Made by a program: the position numbers and the translations under genes | Shown: in pieces, positions 22,517-32,816 of the stretch | Numbering within the stretch: position 1 is the stretch's first letter | How the letters are laid out: every line of letters begins with the position of its first letter | Assembly: GCA_947650365.1 (NCBI GenBank) | Contig: OX393550.1 | Location: 71,180,978 to 71,244,977, forward strand | Source: Chamaelirium japonicum | Taxonomy: Eukaryota > Streptophyta > Magnoliopsida > Liliales > Melanthiaceae | Length of the DNA stretch: 64,000 nucleotides | Reading direction: 5' to 3' | Notes under the pieces: generated by a model | Seen by the model: the letters and a program-made list of their open reading frames with translations, nothing else | What the model was told of the DNA's origin: nothing | Database searches by the model: none

Positions 22517-22684
22517 TGTGACAAACCCTAGAGGAAGAGAAGAAGAGAGAAAGAGAGAAGGAGAGCTAGGGTTTGGGGAGAGAATGGAATGAATCTCTCA
22601 TTAGTCCAATCTACCAATATAAGGTGAATACATGTGAGTCATATATACCCTAAGTGTATGTATATACACTAATACATCTTAACA
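22517..22684 (-). repeat. C2 5' LTR (element sense)
   Basis: This 168-bp partner of 17341-17508 is followed by the ATTAG duplication. Confidence 0.95.
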
Positions 22685-22783
22685 ATTAGGATTCATTATC
22701 ATCACTATTTGCATTATAATTGTATTAAATGCTATCCTTTTTAGTTCTAATTTCTAAACATTTATTTTCCAAATATTTCTTCT

Positions 22784-22924
22784 TGTTAGGAGATGACGGC
22801 TAGGGTTTGGAGAGGAATGGAATGCTCTCTATTGAGGGACTCAAGCCCAATATATATGTACATGTATGACCATACAACCCGACCCGACTGTACATGTAAC
22901 CCGACCCATCTCTATACATTAACA
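22784..22924 (-). repeat. C3 3' LTR (element sense)
   Basis: TGTTAGGAGATGAC to ATACATTAACA, 141 bp, followed by the complement of the polypurine tract AAGTTTGAGGGAGAG. Confidence 0.95.
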
Positions 22925-23141
22925 CTCTCCCTCAAACTTACAGTGGATCATGAACCGACAGTTTGCCAATAAAGTGCCGGAAGCGAGCAGGCGTAAGGGG
23001 CTTCGTCAGAAAATCAGCAGTCTGCTCCGATGATGGAATGAATGGCAAGGAGATGGTATGGTCGAGAAACTCTTGGCGAACGTAGTGACAATCAACCTCA
23101 ATGTGTTTTGTTCGCTCGTGGAAGACCGGGTTGCTAGCAAT

Positions 23142-23414
23142 CTAAATAGCACTCCGGTTGTCACAGAAGAGAGGCGTGGGCCCGGATATCACAACTCTCA
23201 AGTCGAGCAGAAGGCGGCGAAGCCAGACAATCTCAGCGGTGGTGGAAGCCATAGCCCTGTATTCGGCTTCGGTGCTGGAGCGAGCAACAGACTCCTGTTT
23301 CTTGCTGCGCCACGAAATAAGAGAATCACCAAGAAACACACAGTATCCTGTAGTAGAGCGGCGAGTGGCTACATCTCCTGCCCAATCTGCATCGGAGTAG
23401 GCACGCAGCACCAA
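23142..23414 (-). pseudogene. C3 RNase H fragment
   Basis: The frame encodes [24 protein letters not shown] and CDNRSAI, that is three RNase H acidic motifs. A nonsense codon follows at about 23139-23141. The remaining C-terminal codons ([17 protein letters not shown]) continue in the same frame past the stop. Confidence 0.88.
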
Positions 23415-23555
23415 CAGAGAGGTGGAGGGAAACAGTAGTGAACGGGTGACGGTGCCTCGGAGGTAGCGGATAATCCGAAGGACAGCTGCATAGTGAACTG
23501 AACGTGGAGCCTGAACAAACTGACTGACAATGCCAACAGCATGGGCAATGTCTGG

Positions 23556-25250
23556 TCAGGTCATAGTGAGGTAGACGAGCATCCCAACCAGCCTCTGGTA
23601 GCGGGAGACATCCTGGAACGGCTCACCATCTGTAGCTAGAAGCTTCAAATTGAGCTCCATGGGTGTGTCAGCGGTGCGAGAGTCAGTAAGAGCACCATCA
23701 GCAAAGATGTCGGAGATGTACTTTTGCTGGGAGACCAACAGACCACGAGCTGACCGGGCAATCTCGAGGCGCAAAAAGTAACGAAGAGAACCCAGGTCTT
23801 TCATCTCAAACTGACTCTGGAGGTGACGCTGAAGGGATGCAATGGTGGCACTGTCATCCCCGGTGATGATCATATCATCCACGTAGAGAAGAAGAACTGC
23901 AATACCCTGACTGGAGGAGCGAGTGAATAGGGCATAGTCGGAGTGGCGCTCAACAAACCTGGCGGCCAGGACTGCACTGCGGAATCGCTCAAACCAGGCA
24001 CGAGGGGCCTGCTTGAGCCCATAGATGGCTCGGCGCAAACGACACACGTGCCCTGGAGGAACTGAAACGCCCGGAGGAGGAGCCATGTAGAATTCTTCGG
24101 AGAGGTCACCGTGGAGGAACGCATTGGTGACATCCATCTGATGGAGAGGCCACCCTCGAGCAGCTGCCACAGCTAAGAGGGTGCGCACAGTAGTCATCCG
24201 AGCAACTGGAGCAAACGTCTCCTCGTAATCAATCCCATACTCCTGGGAGAAGCCACGAGCAACGAGGCGGGCCTTGTGCCGCTCAATGGATTCGTCAGGT
24301 CGAGTCTTGACCTTGAATATCCACTTGCAGCTAACAGGCACCACACCTGAGGGACAAGGCACCAAATCCCATGTCTGGGTCCGCTGAAAAGCCTTAAGCT
24401 CAACTGACATGGCCTGCCGCCACTCTGAATGTAAAGCTGCCTCACAGTACGATTGGGGCTCCCGGTGGGTGTGTAGAGCAGTAAGAAAAGCCTGATAAGA
24501 TGGCGAATAGGAGGCAATGGCAGAGTAGCCAGAGGAGTCAGGAGAGTCAGAAGGAAAAGCAGAGTAGCCAAACCTGTCCGGAGAGTAGTCATATCTGTCA
24601 GGAGGGTGATGTTCGCGCACTGGGTAGTGCCGAACTGGAGCAGGATCCACGACCGGGGAGGAGGAGGCAGCAGCATCAGGCGAGGGAGTACCAGTGTGAA
24701 CCGACTCTGGAGGAGGCGCTGCAGACCGACGAACATAGACACGAGTAACGGGTGGTGGTGGAGGTGGCGAGGGAGACTGAGGAGGTGGTGGTGGTGGTGG
24801 TGGTGGTGGTGGTGGTGGTGGTGGAGGTGGCGGGGAAGATGGAGGTGGAGTAGGTGTGGATGGGGCAACAGAAAACGGGGGTAGAACGGGGATGTGGAGA
24901 TGTGATGAAGGCGAGGAGAGTGACGCAGGAGGCAAGGAAAGATCCCGAGACTCAGGGGAAAAGTACGGGACATCCTCAACAAAGGAAACGTGACGGGAGA
25001 CACGGATCTGGCGAGCCAAGGGATCGTAACAACGATACCCCTTGTGCTCCCGACTGAGCCCCAAGTGAACACACCTAACAGACCTTGCAGAGAGTTTGGT
25101 GCTCTCATGGGGAGGAAGAAGAACGAAGCACGTGCAGCCAAACGTGCGAAGAAGAGAGTAGTCAGGTGGGCTGGAGTGGAGACGCTCATATAGGGTGGCA
25201 CCGGACAGAGCAGACGACGGAGTGATATTGATGATATGGACAGCCGTCAT
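23556..25250 (-). pseudogene. C3 integrase C-terminus and reverse transcriptase
   Basis: This 564-codon frame starts in the integrase C-terminal region (NITPSSALSGATLYERL, EHKGYRCYDP) and passes a long proline run. It then encodes reverse transcriptase with AFLHGDLSEEFYM, GLKQAPRAWFERF and YVDDMIITGDD. It is open between a TAG near 25266 (in the integrase) and a TGA at 23553-23555. The proline run is encoded by a trinucleotide repeat at about 24787-24830. Confidence 0.92.
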
Positions 25251-25443
25251 GACAGCTTCAGCCTAGTAAGAGTGAGGAACAAACGCAGAGAGAAGCAAGG
25301 CTCGTGCGGTCTCAAGGACATGACGATGCATGCGGTTGGCAACGCCGTTCTGCTCATAGGTGTGGGGACAGGACTGCTGGTGAAGAGTGCCGTGAGATTG
25401 AAGAATCTCACACATCTCAGAGGAGAGATACTCCTTGGCACAA

Positions 25444-27372
25444 TCAGACCGAAAGGTCTTGATGCGCCGACCAAACAGAGTGTATCATAGTGGTGAATCG
25501 CCTAAAGATGTGAGGGACTTCAGATCGATGACGCATAAGATAAACCCAGGTGCACCTAGAGTAGTCATCAATAAAACACACATAATACGTGTAACCCGAA
25601 ATAGATGCAACAGGTGCAGGACCCCAAATGTCCGAATGTACTAAATCAAATAAAGCATCAAATTGGGAAGCACTAGCAGAGAATGGAAGAGCTAGATGCT
25701 TTGCCAGTCTACAACCCGTACAAACAGAGAGAGGGGAGAAGGATGCTCGACCCAAAGCGCCCGAACGGAATACGCTTTTTAGTAGATCACTCGATATATG
25801 ACCTAACCTTCTGTGCCACAGGTCGACATCAGAGGTAACAGACATGACAGACGCAACAGGAACGGAAGACACATGTAGATGGTCCAGCTGGTAAAGTCCT
25901 GCTCTACGGCCCAGCCCAATCCTCTGACCCGTCCGCGAATCCTGTACAACACAAACAGAAGGGGTGAAGGTGACAGTCAGGCCAGAGTCGCAAAGAGAAC
26001 TGATAGAGATCAGATTAATGTTAAGACGGGGGGCATGATGGACATGGGATAGGGTCAGGCGACTAGAAGGGTCAGAGGTAGTGGTGATGGATCCACATTG
26101 CGGAATAGGGACGAGAGTCCCATCCGCAGTGCAAACCTCCTGGTGGGTAGTAGTGGGAGAACAGTCAGTGAGGACAGTGGAGTCAAAGGTAAGGTGACAG
26201 GAGGCACCCGAATCAAAGATCCATGGAGCAGTAGTACCAGAGGTGGCAGACAAGCCATGAGCAGTCGCGGAGCCGGTGGAGGCTAGGTGGCGAAGAAGGA
26301 GCTCCTCGAGGCACTGAAGACGGTCCGGCTCAGGCTGAGAAAGTGCTGTGGTAGCAGTGGGGAGCGGCGAGGCCTCTACAGTAGCCGTTGTACCACCAAA
26401 GTGGCGAAAGGAGGACGAACCACGTCCACGGCTCCGTCCACCTCGACCGCTGCGTCGATCGTCACCGGAAGCTGAAGCCCAGCGTGAGGCTCTCTCATCC
26501 GGACCCCAGCGGGGGTTGCGTGGAGGACGTGTAGGGCATTCGCGCTTCATGTGTCCGGGCTCCTTGCAGTAGTGACAGAAGACAGCCTCATCGGAGAACC
26601 CGGTCGCCAGGACAATGTCGGAGCTAGGAGCAAGTGGAGGAGGACGAGTGCCCTGAGTCTGAAGGCGGGTCTCCTCATCGACCAAGGCGAGTAGAGCATC
26701 CTCTAGCCGAGGGAGTGGCTCACGGTGCAGGAGCTGAGCAGCGATGAGAGCAAAGTCCGGCCGAAGCGCTGCCAGGAACTGATGCAAGTGGCCCTCATCG
26801 AGGTAGCGCTGGAAATCCCGAGAGCGGGGGCAAGCACATCGCTCCGGGATCAGGGAGTTCAGCTCATGCCAGTATGCACCCATCAGACTGAAGAAGTCCT
26901 GAATCGTGCGCTCCCCCTGACGTGCAGACTGCGAGTCACAAATAAGCTGATGCCGGCGTGCGCCGCCACGCGGGAGAAACGGGTCCCGGAGATACTTCCA
27001 CATCGCGCGCGCTGTAAGAAGGCGGCCGATGGGAGTAAGGAGCGGACGAGCAACAGAGTCCAGGAGATAAGCCCGGATGGCCTGATCGTGGCGTCGCCAC
27101 GTGAGAGCAGCAGTCGTGGCTGCTGTGAGAGTAGTCGGGACAGTAGCAGTCGCAACAGAGGACGCGACACTGCTGGTGACAGAGGAGGAGCCGGAGAGGA
27201 CAGCTGGAGGAGGATCATCGCCGGTGATGTGACCCCACAGATCACGACTGGAGAGCGCGGCCTCGACGGTGAGTGACCAATCAGACCAGTCGCTGGCCGA
27301 TGACAACTGAAAGGCGTCCTCCTTCAGCGGTGGAGAGATCGCAACGACGGACAGCACGGTAGGAGATGCCAT
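25444..27372 (-). pseudogene. C3 gag-protease-integrase frame
   Basis: A 642-codon frame from the gag ATG. It has the gag core, the zinc knuckle CHYCKEPGHMKREC, protease with FDSGASCHLTFDS, the integrase zinc motif (LWHRRLGH, CTGCRLAKH) and the first integrase aspartate (HSDIWGP). A two-base deletion near 25470 shifts the frame before the second catalytic aspartate. Related copies are open here. Confidence 0.93.
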
Positions 27373-27840
27373 GGCGGAAACTCAACAGAGGGGGGAAACC
27401 GGGAGCGGGGGGGCGAGGGGCGGAGGTAAGGGGCTGGGGGGGCCGGTCGGGTGGAGAAGGGGGGTCGGGGGGTGGAGGAAAGGGGGCCGGAGGGCCGGTC
27501 GGGTGGAGGAGGGGGGTTGGGAGGGTGGTCGGGGGGGGCGGAGGGAGGGGGCGGGAGGGTGGTCGGGTGGAGGAGAGGGGGTCGGGGGGGGGGGGGTGGA
27601 GGGAGGGGGCGGTGGGGCCGGGCGGGTGAGAAGGAGGGGCGGGGGGCTGAGGTGGGGAGCGGGGGGGGGGGGGGGGGGGGGGGCGGTCGGGTGGAGAAGG
27701 GGTTAGGGGGGGGGAGGGGGGCTGCCGGCGGGTGAGGAGGAGGTGCGGGGGGCTGCCGATCGGGTGAGGGGAGGTCGGAGAGGAGGAACTCGCCGGAAGG
27801 GGAGACCGTCGTCGTCGTCGTCGCGCAGGAGAACCCTAGA
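27373..27840 (-). other. C3 C-rich leader (G-rich on + strand)
   Basis: About 470 bases of almost pure G with GGTCGG and GGAGG words on the + strand, including a G run at about 27660-27682. The same C-rich leader occurs in C4, C5 and C6. Long frames here are low-complexity. Confidence 0.8.
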
Positions 27841-27852
27841 GCTCTGATACCA
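27841..27852 (-). other. C3 primer binding site
   Basis: Complement of TGGTATCAGAGC next to the LTR at 27853. Confidence 0.9.
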
Positions 27853-27993
27853 TGTTAGGAGATGACAGCTAGGGTTTGGAGAGGAATGGAATGCTCTCTA
27901 TTGAGGGACTCAAGCCCAATATATATATACATGTATGACCATACAACCCGACCCGACTGTACATGTAACCCGACCCATCTCTATACATTAACA
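27853..27993 (-). repeat. C3 5' LTR (element sense)
   Basis: This 141-bp partner of 22784-22924 is followed by the duplication CTTCT. Confidence 0.95.
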
Positions 27994-28151
27994 CTTCTAA
28001 AATTCTATTTTAACAGTCCGGATTCTCCCCCAAACATTACATGGAGATGAGCCCTTTACTATGTAATCTATAATTTTTTCTCCTATTTTAATAAAATAGC
28101 TTGGGGTATGGCTTAACCCCATCCTCTCCTCCTTGGAGAGGAATTGCTCAA

Positions 28152-28475
28152 AAAAAAAACATCGTCCTTGTCTCTATAATTAGCACTATATCATCTGCAA
28201 ATAACATACAATGTGGTACTTCTTCAATATGAACACTAAGTTCATCAATGAGTTGATTAAAATATGAGTTTAGTGTTGACCTTTGGTGTAGTCCTCCAAT
28301 GGTTGTAAACTCATTTATTTCAACAGAATTGCTTCTCGTGCTAATAATTGTCTCATCATACATATCCTCAGTAATTTACATAAAACCTTGTGCACATGTT
28401 TCCTTCTTAAATTCCATTAGATTTCGCCACATGTTACTCTATCATAAGCTTTCTCTAAGTGAATAAAATTAAAAT
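28152..28475 (-). pseudogene. LINE reverse transcriptase fragment
   Basis: Minus-strand frames encode HLEKAYDRV (catalytic block A of non-LTR reverse transcriptases), MYDETIISTR, IGGLHQRSTLNSYF and PHCMLFADDIVLI (the ADD catalytic motif). This order is typical of plant LINE reverse transcriptase. There are frame breaks and no endonuclease or tail is visible, so it is a short dead fragment in the phototropin intron. Confidence 0.82.
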
Positions 28476-29160
28476 AAGAGACTCTTGTTGCGGAAATAAC
28501 AGGATATGGGAGAGACAGAATAGCCAAATTCATTTCTTTTAACGTGATTCATCCACAAGTTAGGCTACATTCACAGATAACAAGTTCTCATCATGGTGAC
28601 TGTACATGACGTCTGAGCCTCTGGTCATGTCTGACCATTTGCCACACTCAACGCTCCAGTCCAGCGCCCGTCAACGCCCCTGCTGCTACACTGCAGACCA
28701 TGCTCTGCGTCTGATGCCTCCTGCGTTCATCGCTCCAGAACCACTGTACGTCCTCAGTGTTCAACACATAGTGTCCGTCGATGCGTCCGCACACCTGCCA
28801 TCCCATAGCGTGCCCATGACTGAGTATGCCACGCAACTTAACACCCGTCAGTCCCTCGGTCCGGTGCTCGTTGGTATTTCCTCTATGAGAGGATAACGGC
28901 ATCCGTGTATCTCGCTCGGTCCGTAAGGTGAATACTCACACGACTACTCTCATCGTGCCTTATTTGCAGTCCACCAACAGCCCAGCACCCTACATAAAGC
29001 AGGCGTGCATGTGGTTGTGCTTGCCGCCATGGCGAACGCTATCACCTCGGTCGTTCGTCGATGACCTGCACCGATGTCTATTAAGACCTCCACCAGTCAC
29101 TCGTTGGCAACTCCGTCAGCTCGCTCGTCGGCGGCTGAAATAGTTGCCCTTCAATAACTC
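28476..29160. other. Intron sequence, unassigned
   Basis: Moderately GC-rich text with no recognised motif. It lies directly left of sequence resembling the interior of the non-coding gypsy element and may belong to that relic. Confidence 0.3.
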
Positions 29161-29535
29161 CCGTGTCATCGAGGTGCTCCCCCTCGATCCAGGTACTCGC
29201 ACGTGTGATGGAGGCTCCAATAAGACGCACTATAATCCTTAGTCTCGAGGGATTCCCTTTGGTCAATAAACTAAGATTTAATTATCAATATAACATAATA
29301 TTTCGCACAAAGATAGCAAACTACGACTAATGTAAAGTGCAAAAAATAGACCAAAAACATGGAAAATAGGTAAAAAAAACTAAAGTAAATGACTAAAAGT
29401 CCCAATACAGATAATGTCCTCCATGCATTAAAAAACGCCATAATAAAAGTCTGGCAAAGTAAATCAATATCTCTAGCATCAATTTGGAGATGCGGCGATG
29501 ATCTGATGGTGCTGATCTTGCTGCATCAACTCCCC
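29161..29535 (-). mobile_element. Decayed relative of the non-coding gypsy element
   Basis: Two stretches recall the interior of the element at 5118-13693. The stretch around 29215-29300 (GGTCAATAAACTAAGATTTA context) resembles 9820-9950. The stretch around 29330-29530 (AGACCAAAAACATGGAAAA, ATAATGTCCTCCATGCATTA) resembles 10960-11150. The distance between them is much shorter than in the complete element, so the intervening part is deleted. No LTR ends were found. Confidence 0.6.
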
Positions 29536-30480
29536 CGGCCTAAAAAGAACTTGATTCCATCGAGTGACCGTCTAGCTGCTATAGAAGGTCTGGTCGATGT
29601 GCTTTCAACTATCTCTCTCTGATGTCAACTACCTCATGTATCTGCTCTTTCTCGTCTCTGTGTGTATCTGAAAAATGAATCTGTGGCGCTATAGGAGTGT
29701 TTGGCCGATCTCCATGCAAAGTTCAAACGAATTGGCATGAGAAGCCACATAGACCGGTCGAACTTCATTCAGCAACATAGATGGTGACACGTGGCTGACA
29801 GTCGAGGCCATCTGGTCTTTCCTTCTTTTGAGTATTAAAAATATGCAAAGGAGGGTCGCCTTAAGAAGATGATTGCATAGAAGTGGTATCTAATCTTTGG
29901 TTGAGAGCCGAAGGATGCATAGTGTACGGCATCGACTGAACTTGTCAGCCGAAGCAGAGCTGAGCCCTCTGCGCTCAGTCCCATCTTTAGAGTCTTAATG
30001 TTTGAAGATGGAAAGTTGAGGTTTATGCACCCGGTAATCTCTTTAGAGCCTCAGCGTCTGAAGATATGATTAAGCCAATGCTTCAGCACCCAGCAGCTTA
30101 ACCTGGGATCCGTGTGATAAAAAGAACACAAATTGCACACATCATCTGCAGGAGCAATTTTAGAGCTTGCTTAAGAATTAAGCAGTTCAATTACAGGTTA
30201 ATCATTAGTTTGAGCTAGGTCAGCATTGACAGCTCATTGAAAACTAAAAAGCGAGAAAGTTAGTTATAACTAACTTACGGGATCAACTATAAATAGAGGA
30301 CCACTCCTCTATCCCATGTACGAGGTTCTAAGATCCAAAATTCTAGATTTTCCCCTTTTTAAGAGATCGCCGGACTGACTTGATCATCAAAGGAGAGATC
30401 TGGAGATCGATCTCCCGTTAATTTCTTGTGTATTTTTGTACATGTTGATCTTTATCCAACAGCGGAACCGATTGTCGCCC
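29536..30480 (+). mobile_element. Possible LTR-like leader with TATA box
   Basis: TATAAATAGAGG at 30288-30299 is followed within 200 bases by a U5-like tail ending ATCCAACA near 30460, then GCGGAACC. The layout resembles the promoter half of a retroelement LTR, but no partner LTR or primer site was found. It could equally be an unrelated promoter-like sequence. Confidence 0.3.
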
Positions 30481-31084
30481 ACACACAATGTTTTTAAAGG
30501 CATGGCCATTGAGGCGAGGTGTAAGCCTTTCGATTTTTGAATTTTTACATTTAAGAACTATATAAAAGTTAGTAATAATAGTAAGATAAAACAATAGTAA
30601 ATATCAAATATAAAGGTGTAAACAATTTTCAAACATTTTGAAACCAATCTAGGCTTATAAACATAGATGATGAAATAAAAAGTATACACAAGGGAATTAT
30701 AAACAAACTTCCCATTGTGAACTGAAATATCTAGTATTTTATGTTGTGGAAGGTTCCAACATCAACTCCTCCCACTTCCTACAGTCAATATCTTCCACGA
30801 TATTCCCTCTATTATATTCCATTCAAAACGGAATGTCAAGTTTCTCCTTGTTCTTTTACATTAAAACAGAATGGGGATTTATTTATATCTCTCTACTATT
30901 ATATTCAAAACCCCTAATCTTTTCTCATTCAAAAAAAATATGTGTTTTTGTTTTCTAACTAGGTTAGGAAACTCTAAGTTAGGAAACATCCGTTGGTATT
31001 TTTTTTGGTCTGCTTTTTCTTATGAAACTCTATTATATGCCTAATAGGTTTGAACATAAAAGGCTTGGCCAACTTGGCCCAATC
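30481..31084. other. AT-rich intron sequence
   Basis: No exon or transposon protein seen. The start (about 30487-30530) resembles generic dispersed plant repeat text. Confidence 0.4.
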
Positions 31085-31345
31085 GTGCAATCAACCCATT
31101 AGGCGTATGAAAGGTTTGAAATCTCAGCCGATATTGGTACGTACCGATTTTGCCCGGTCTGGGACCGGTATTGCCCCCCGATCCAGATACCTGGCTATAC
31201 CGGCCAGTACCAGTACGTACCAATTTGTATCGGCCGGTTCAAGCCGGTACCGACCGATACAGTTTTTTTTTTTTTGGGTTTTTGCCTCAACCGGTACCGG
31301 CCGGTATGTACCGGTTCAGGGCTAACCGATACCGCGATCGATTCC
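31085..31345. repeat. GGTACCGG-type palindromic repeat cluster
   Basis: Many overlapping copies of GTACCGG, CCGGTACC and CGGCCGGTA occur in both orientations, interrupted by a T run at about 31263-31275. The cluster can fold on itself. It looks like a dispersed palindromic repeat, perhaps MITE-derived. Confidence 0.65.
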
Positions 31346-31985
31346 GTGATTTTGAACCTTGGGCGTATGCCCAATAGGAACATCGCCCACCTTTTGATGC
31401 CTTAGGGCATTTTCTACCCAGCCTCGCCCGAGTACGCACCCCAAAGTGAGCTCGAATGCATTTCAGAACAATCATTTTGAAATTCATCTTTCTTCAATTT
31501 GTGCCATGTTTTTGGCTTTCACTATTCTTGGTAGTGAAATTTGTTCATGAAGAATTTAAGACCTTGAAAACCAACTATCGCATTATTAATGCCCCTTGAT
31601 ATGTTTAACTCTCTATTATCATTCTATTATTGTTTGTGTTTAATGAGCTTTTTGGGTAACTAAGAAACAACTTGCAATATGTGGGAGATGCTATACTTAT
31701 GTTGGAAAAATTATGCTCTTATTGGACTTTTTAAAGCTATACTTCTGCAATGGCTTGTTTGAGCAATTGAAATCATATCTCCTTGACATGTTATTAAGTT
31801 CATCATTTTTTCATGATGTGATGTAGCATGCCTTTCCTTCCACTATTGACTTTTTGGTCCCTTGTGTGATCCATGATTATTTATGCTATTGTTATCTATT
31901 GATCTAATCAGATATTAATTGTTTATAATCTTTTGGATAGTCACTTTTTTGAGGAAGTTCTACTTCTTGCATCACTTTATGTCAG
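31346..31985. other. Intron 3' end before the second phototropin exon
   Basis: AT-rich, with a pyrimidine-rich stretch and the acceptor TATGTCAG directly before 31986. No transposon recognised. Confidence 0.6.
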
Positions 31986-32037
31986 GAAATCATCACAGGA
32001 GCAGGCCATAGCAGTGCCATTGATTGGTGGGCTCTTG
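31986..32037 (+). CDS. PHOT2-like: Phototropin kinase micro-exon (APE to subdomain IX)
   Basis: This 52-base exon encodes EIITGAGHSSAIDWWAL plus the first base of the next codon. The glutamate completes the APE motif begun in the exon at 16491. DWWALG contains the conserved kinase subdomain IX aspartate. It lies between an acceptor CAG and the donor GTAAGC. The phases fit exactly: the previous exon ends in phase 0, and this one leaves one base that the next exon completes to glycine. It is separated by about 15.4 kb upstream and 6.8 kb downstream from its neighbours. Confidence 0.95.
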
Positions 32038-32192
32038 GTAAGCTTATCATCATATTGAAACATTCATTAGCACTTCTATTTTTTCATGCTAGAACATTCA
32101 TATCTGAAAAAAAAAAAATTAAGGGTCCTTTTTCATATATATGTCAATGACATGTTTTGTATTCACACACACACACACACACACACATATAT

Positions 32193-32586
32193 AGAGGAAT
32201 GTTACAATGAGCTATGAGCTACAAAAGAAGAAAATGAGCTACGATAAAAACTGTCATCCTATCAATTTCAGAATTTGTTGAAATTTGGTGGGTGTGTTGT
32301 CTAGGGTAAGATGATCATCCTCACCAATTTTTAACAAATTCCAAAACTTCTAGGGTCATCAAATGGTAGAAGCTTTATCGACCATCCATAGTAACCGTTA
32401 ATTTATCTTAGCACGTTTGATGACCCTAAAAGTTTTGGAATTTATTGAAAATTGGTGAGGATGATCATCTTACCCTAGACAATACACCCACCAAATTTCA
32501 ACAAATTCCGAAACTAATAGGGTGGTATTTTCGATCGTAGCTTATTTTCTCTTCTTGTAGCTCATAGCTCACTGTGACATTCCTCT
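32193..32586. mobile_element. Fold-back element M1 (394 bp)
   Basis: The two halves are inverted copies: the start AGAGGAATGTTAC and the end GTGACATTCCTCT, then GAGCTATGAGCTAC against GTAGCTCATAGCTC, with the arms continuing to the centre near 32385. It sits between a CA/TA microsatellite and a CT/TA microsatellite. The inner arm contains GATGATCATCCTCACCAATT, shared with the elements at 59.5 and 60.4 kb. No coding capacity. Confidence 0.9.
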
Positions 32587-32593
32587 CTCTCTC

Positions 32594-32596
<3 letters not shown>

Positions 32597-32677
<81 letters not shown>
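32597..32677. repeat. TA microsatellite at the C4 left end
   Basis: About 40 TA units run directly into the C4 LTR. The first about 15 bases of the LTR (TGTTAATGTATATAG in the partner) are replaced by the repeat. Confidence 0.9.
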
Positions 32678-32679
<2 letters not shown>

Positions 32680-32804
32680 TGGGTCGGTTTTACATGTACA
32701 GTCGGGTCGGGTTGTATGGTCATTCATGTACATATATATGGGCTTGAGTCCCTCAATAGAGAGTATTGCATTCCTCTCCAAACCCTAGCCGTCATCTCCT
32801 AACA
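32663..32804 (+). repeat. C4 5' LTR with eroded start
   Basis: Ends CTCCTAACA before the primer site. It aligns with 37842-37982 except for the first bases, where TA repeats replace TGTTAATG. Confidence 0.85.
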
Positions 32805-32816
32805 TGGTATCAGAGC
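32805..32816 (+). other. C4 primer binding site
   Basis: TGGTATCAGAGC directly after the LTR. Confidence 0.9.

Larger units (their letters stand above)
17341..22684 (-). mobile_element. Ty1/copia element C2, complete and young
   Basis: This 5344-bp element has 168-bp LTRs (17341-17508 and 22517-22684) that differ at one base by my reading. Its target duplications ATTAG are perfect (17336-17340 and 22685-22689). On the minus strand it has a Met-tRNA primer site (22505-22516), a GC-rich leader, gag, protease, integrase, reverse transcriptase, RNase H and a polypurine tract ending GAGGGGGG. The coding region has at least three lesions: a gag-to-protease frameshift near 20930, a TAG at 18406-18408, and a frameshift near 18000. 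It is therefore a recent insertion of a copy that cannot make a full polyprotein. It lies antisense to the phototropin gene in its 15 kb intron. Confidence 0.97.
22784..27993 (-). mobile_element. Ty1/copia element C3, complete
   Basis: This 5210-bp element has 141-bp LTRs (22784-22924 and 27853-27993) differing at two bases and perfect target duplications CTTCT (22779-22783 and 27994-27998). It has a minus-strand primer site at 27841-27852, a C-rich leader (G-rich on +), gag, protease, integrase, reverse transcriptase and RNase H. Its LTR and proteins match C4 and C5 closely, so these are one family. Several stop codons and a two-base deletion break pol. It sits 99 bases beyond C2, also antisense to the phototropin gene. 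Confidence 0.97.

Noticed and set aside
24606-24884. Tryptophan-rich frame
   Set aside because: Shadow of the proline-coding trinucleotide repeat in C3 pol.
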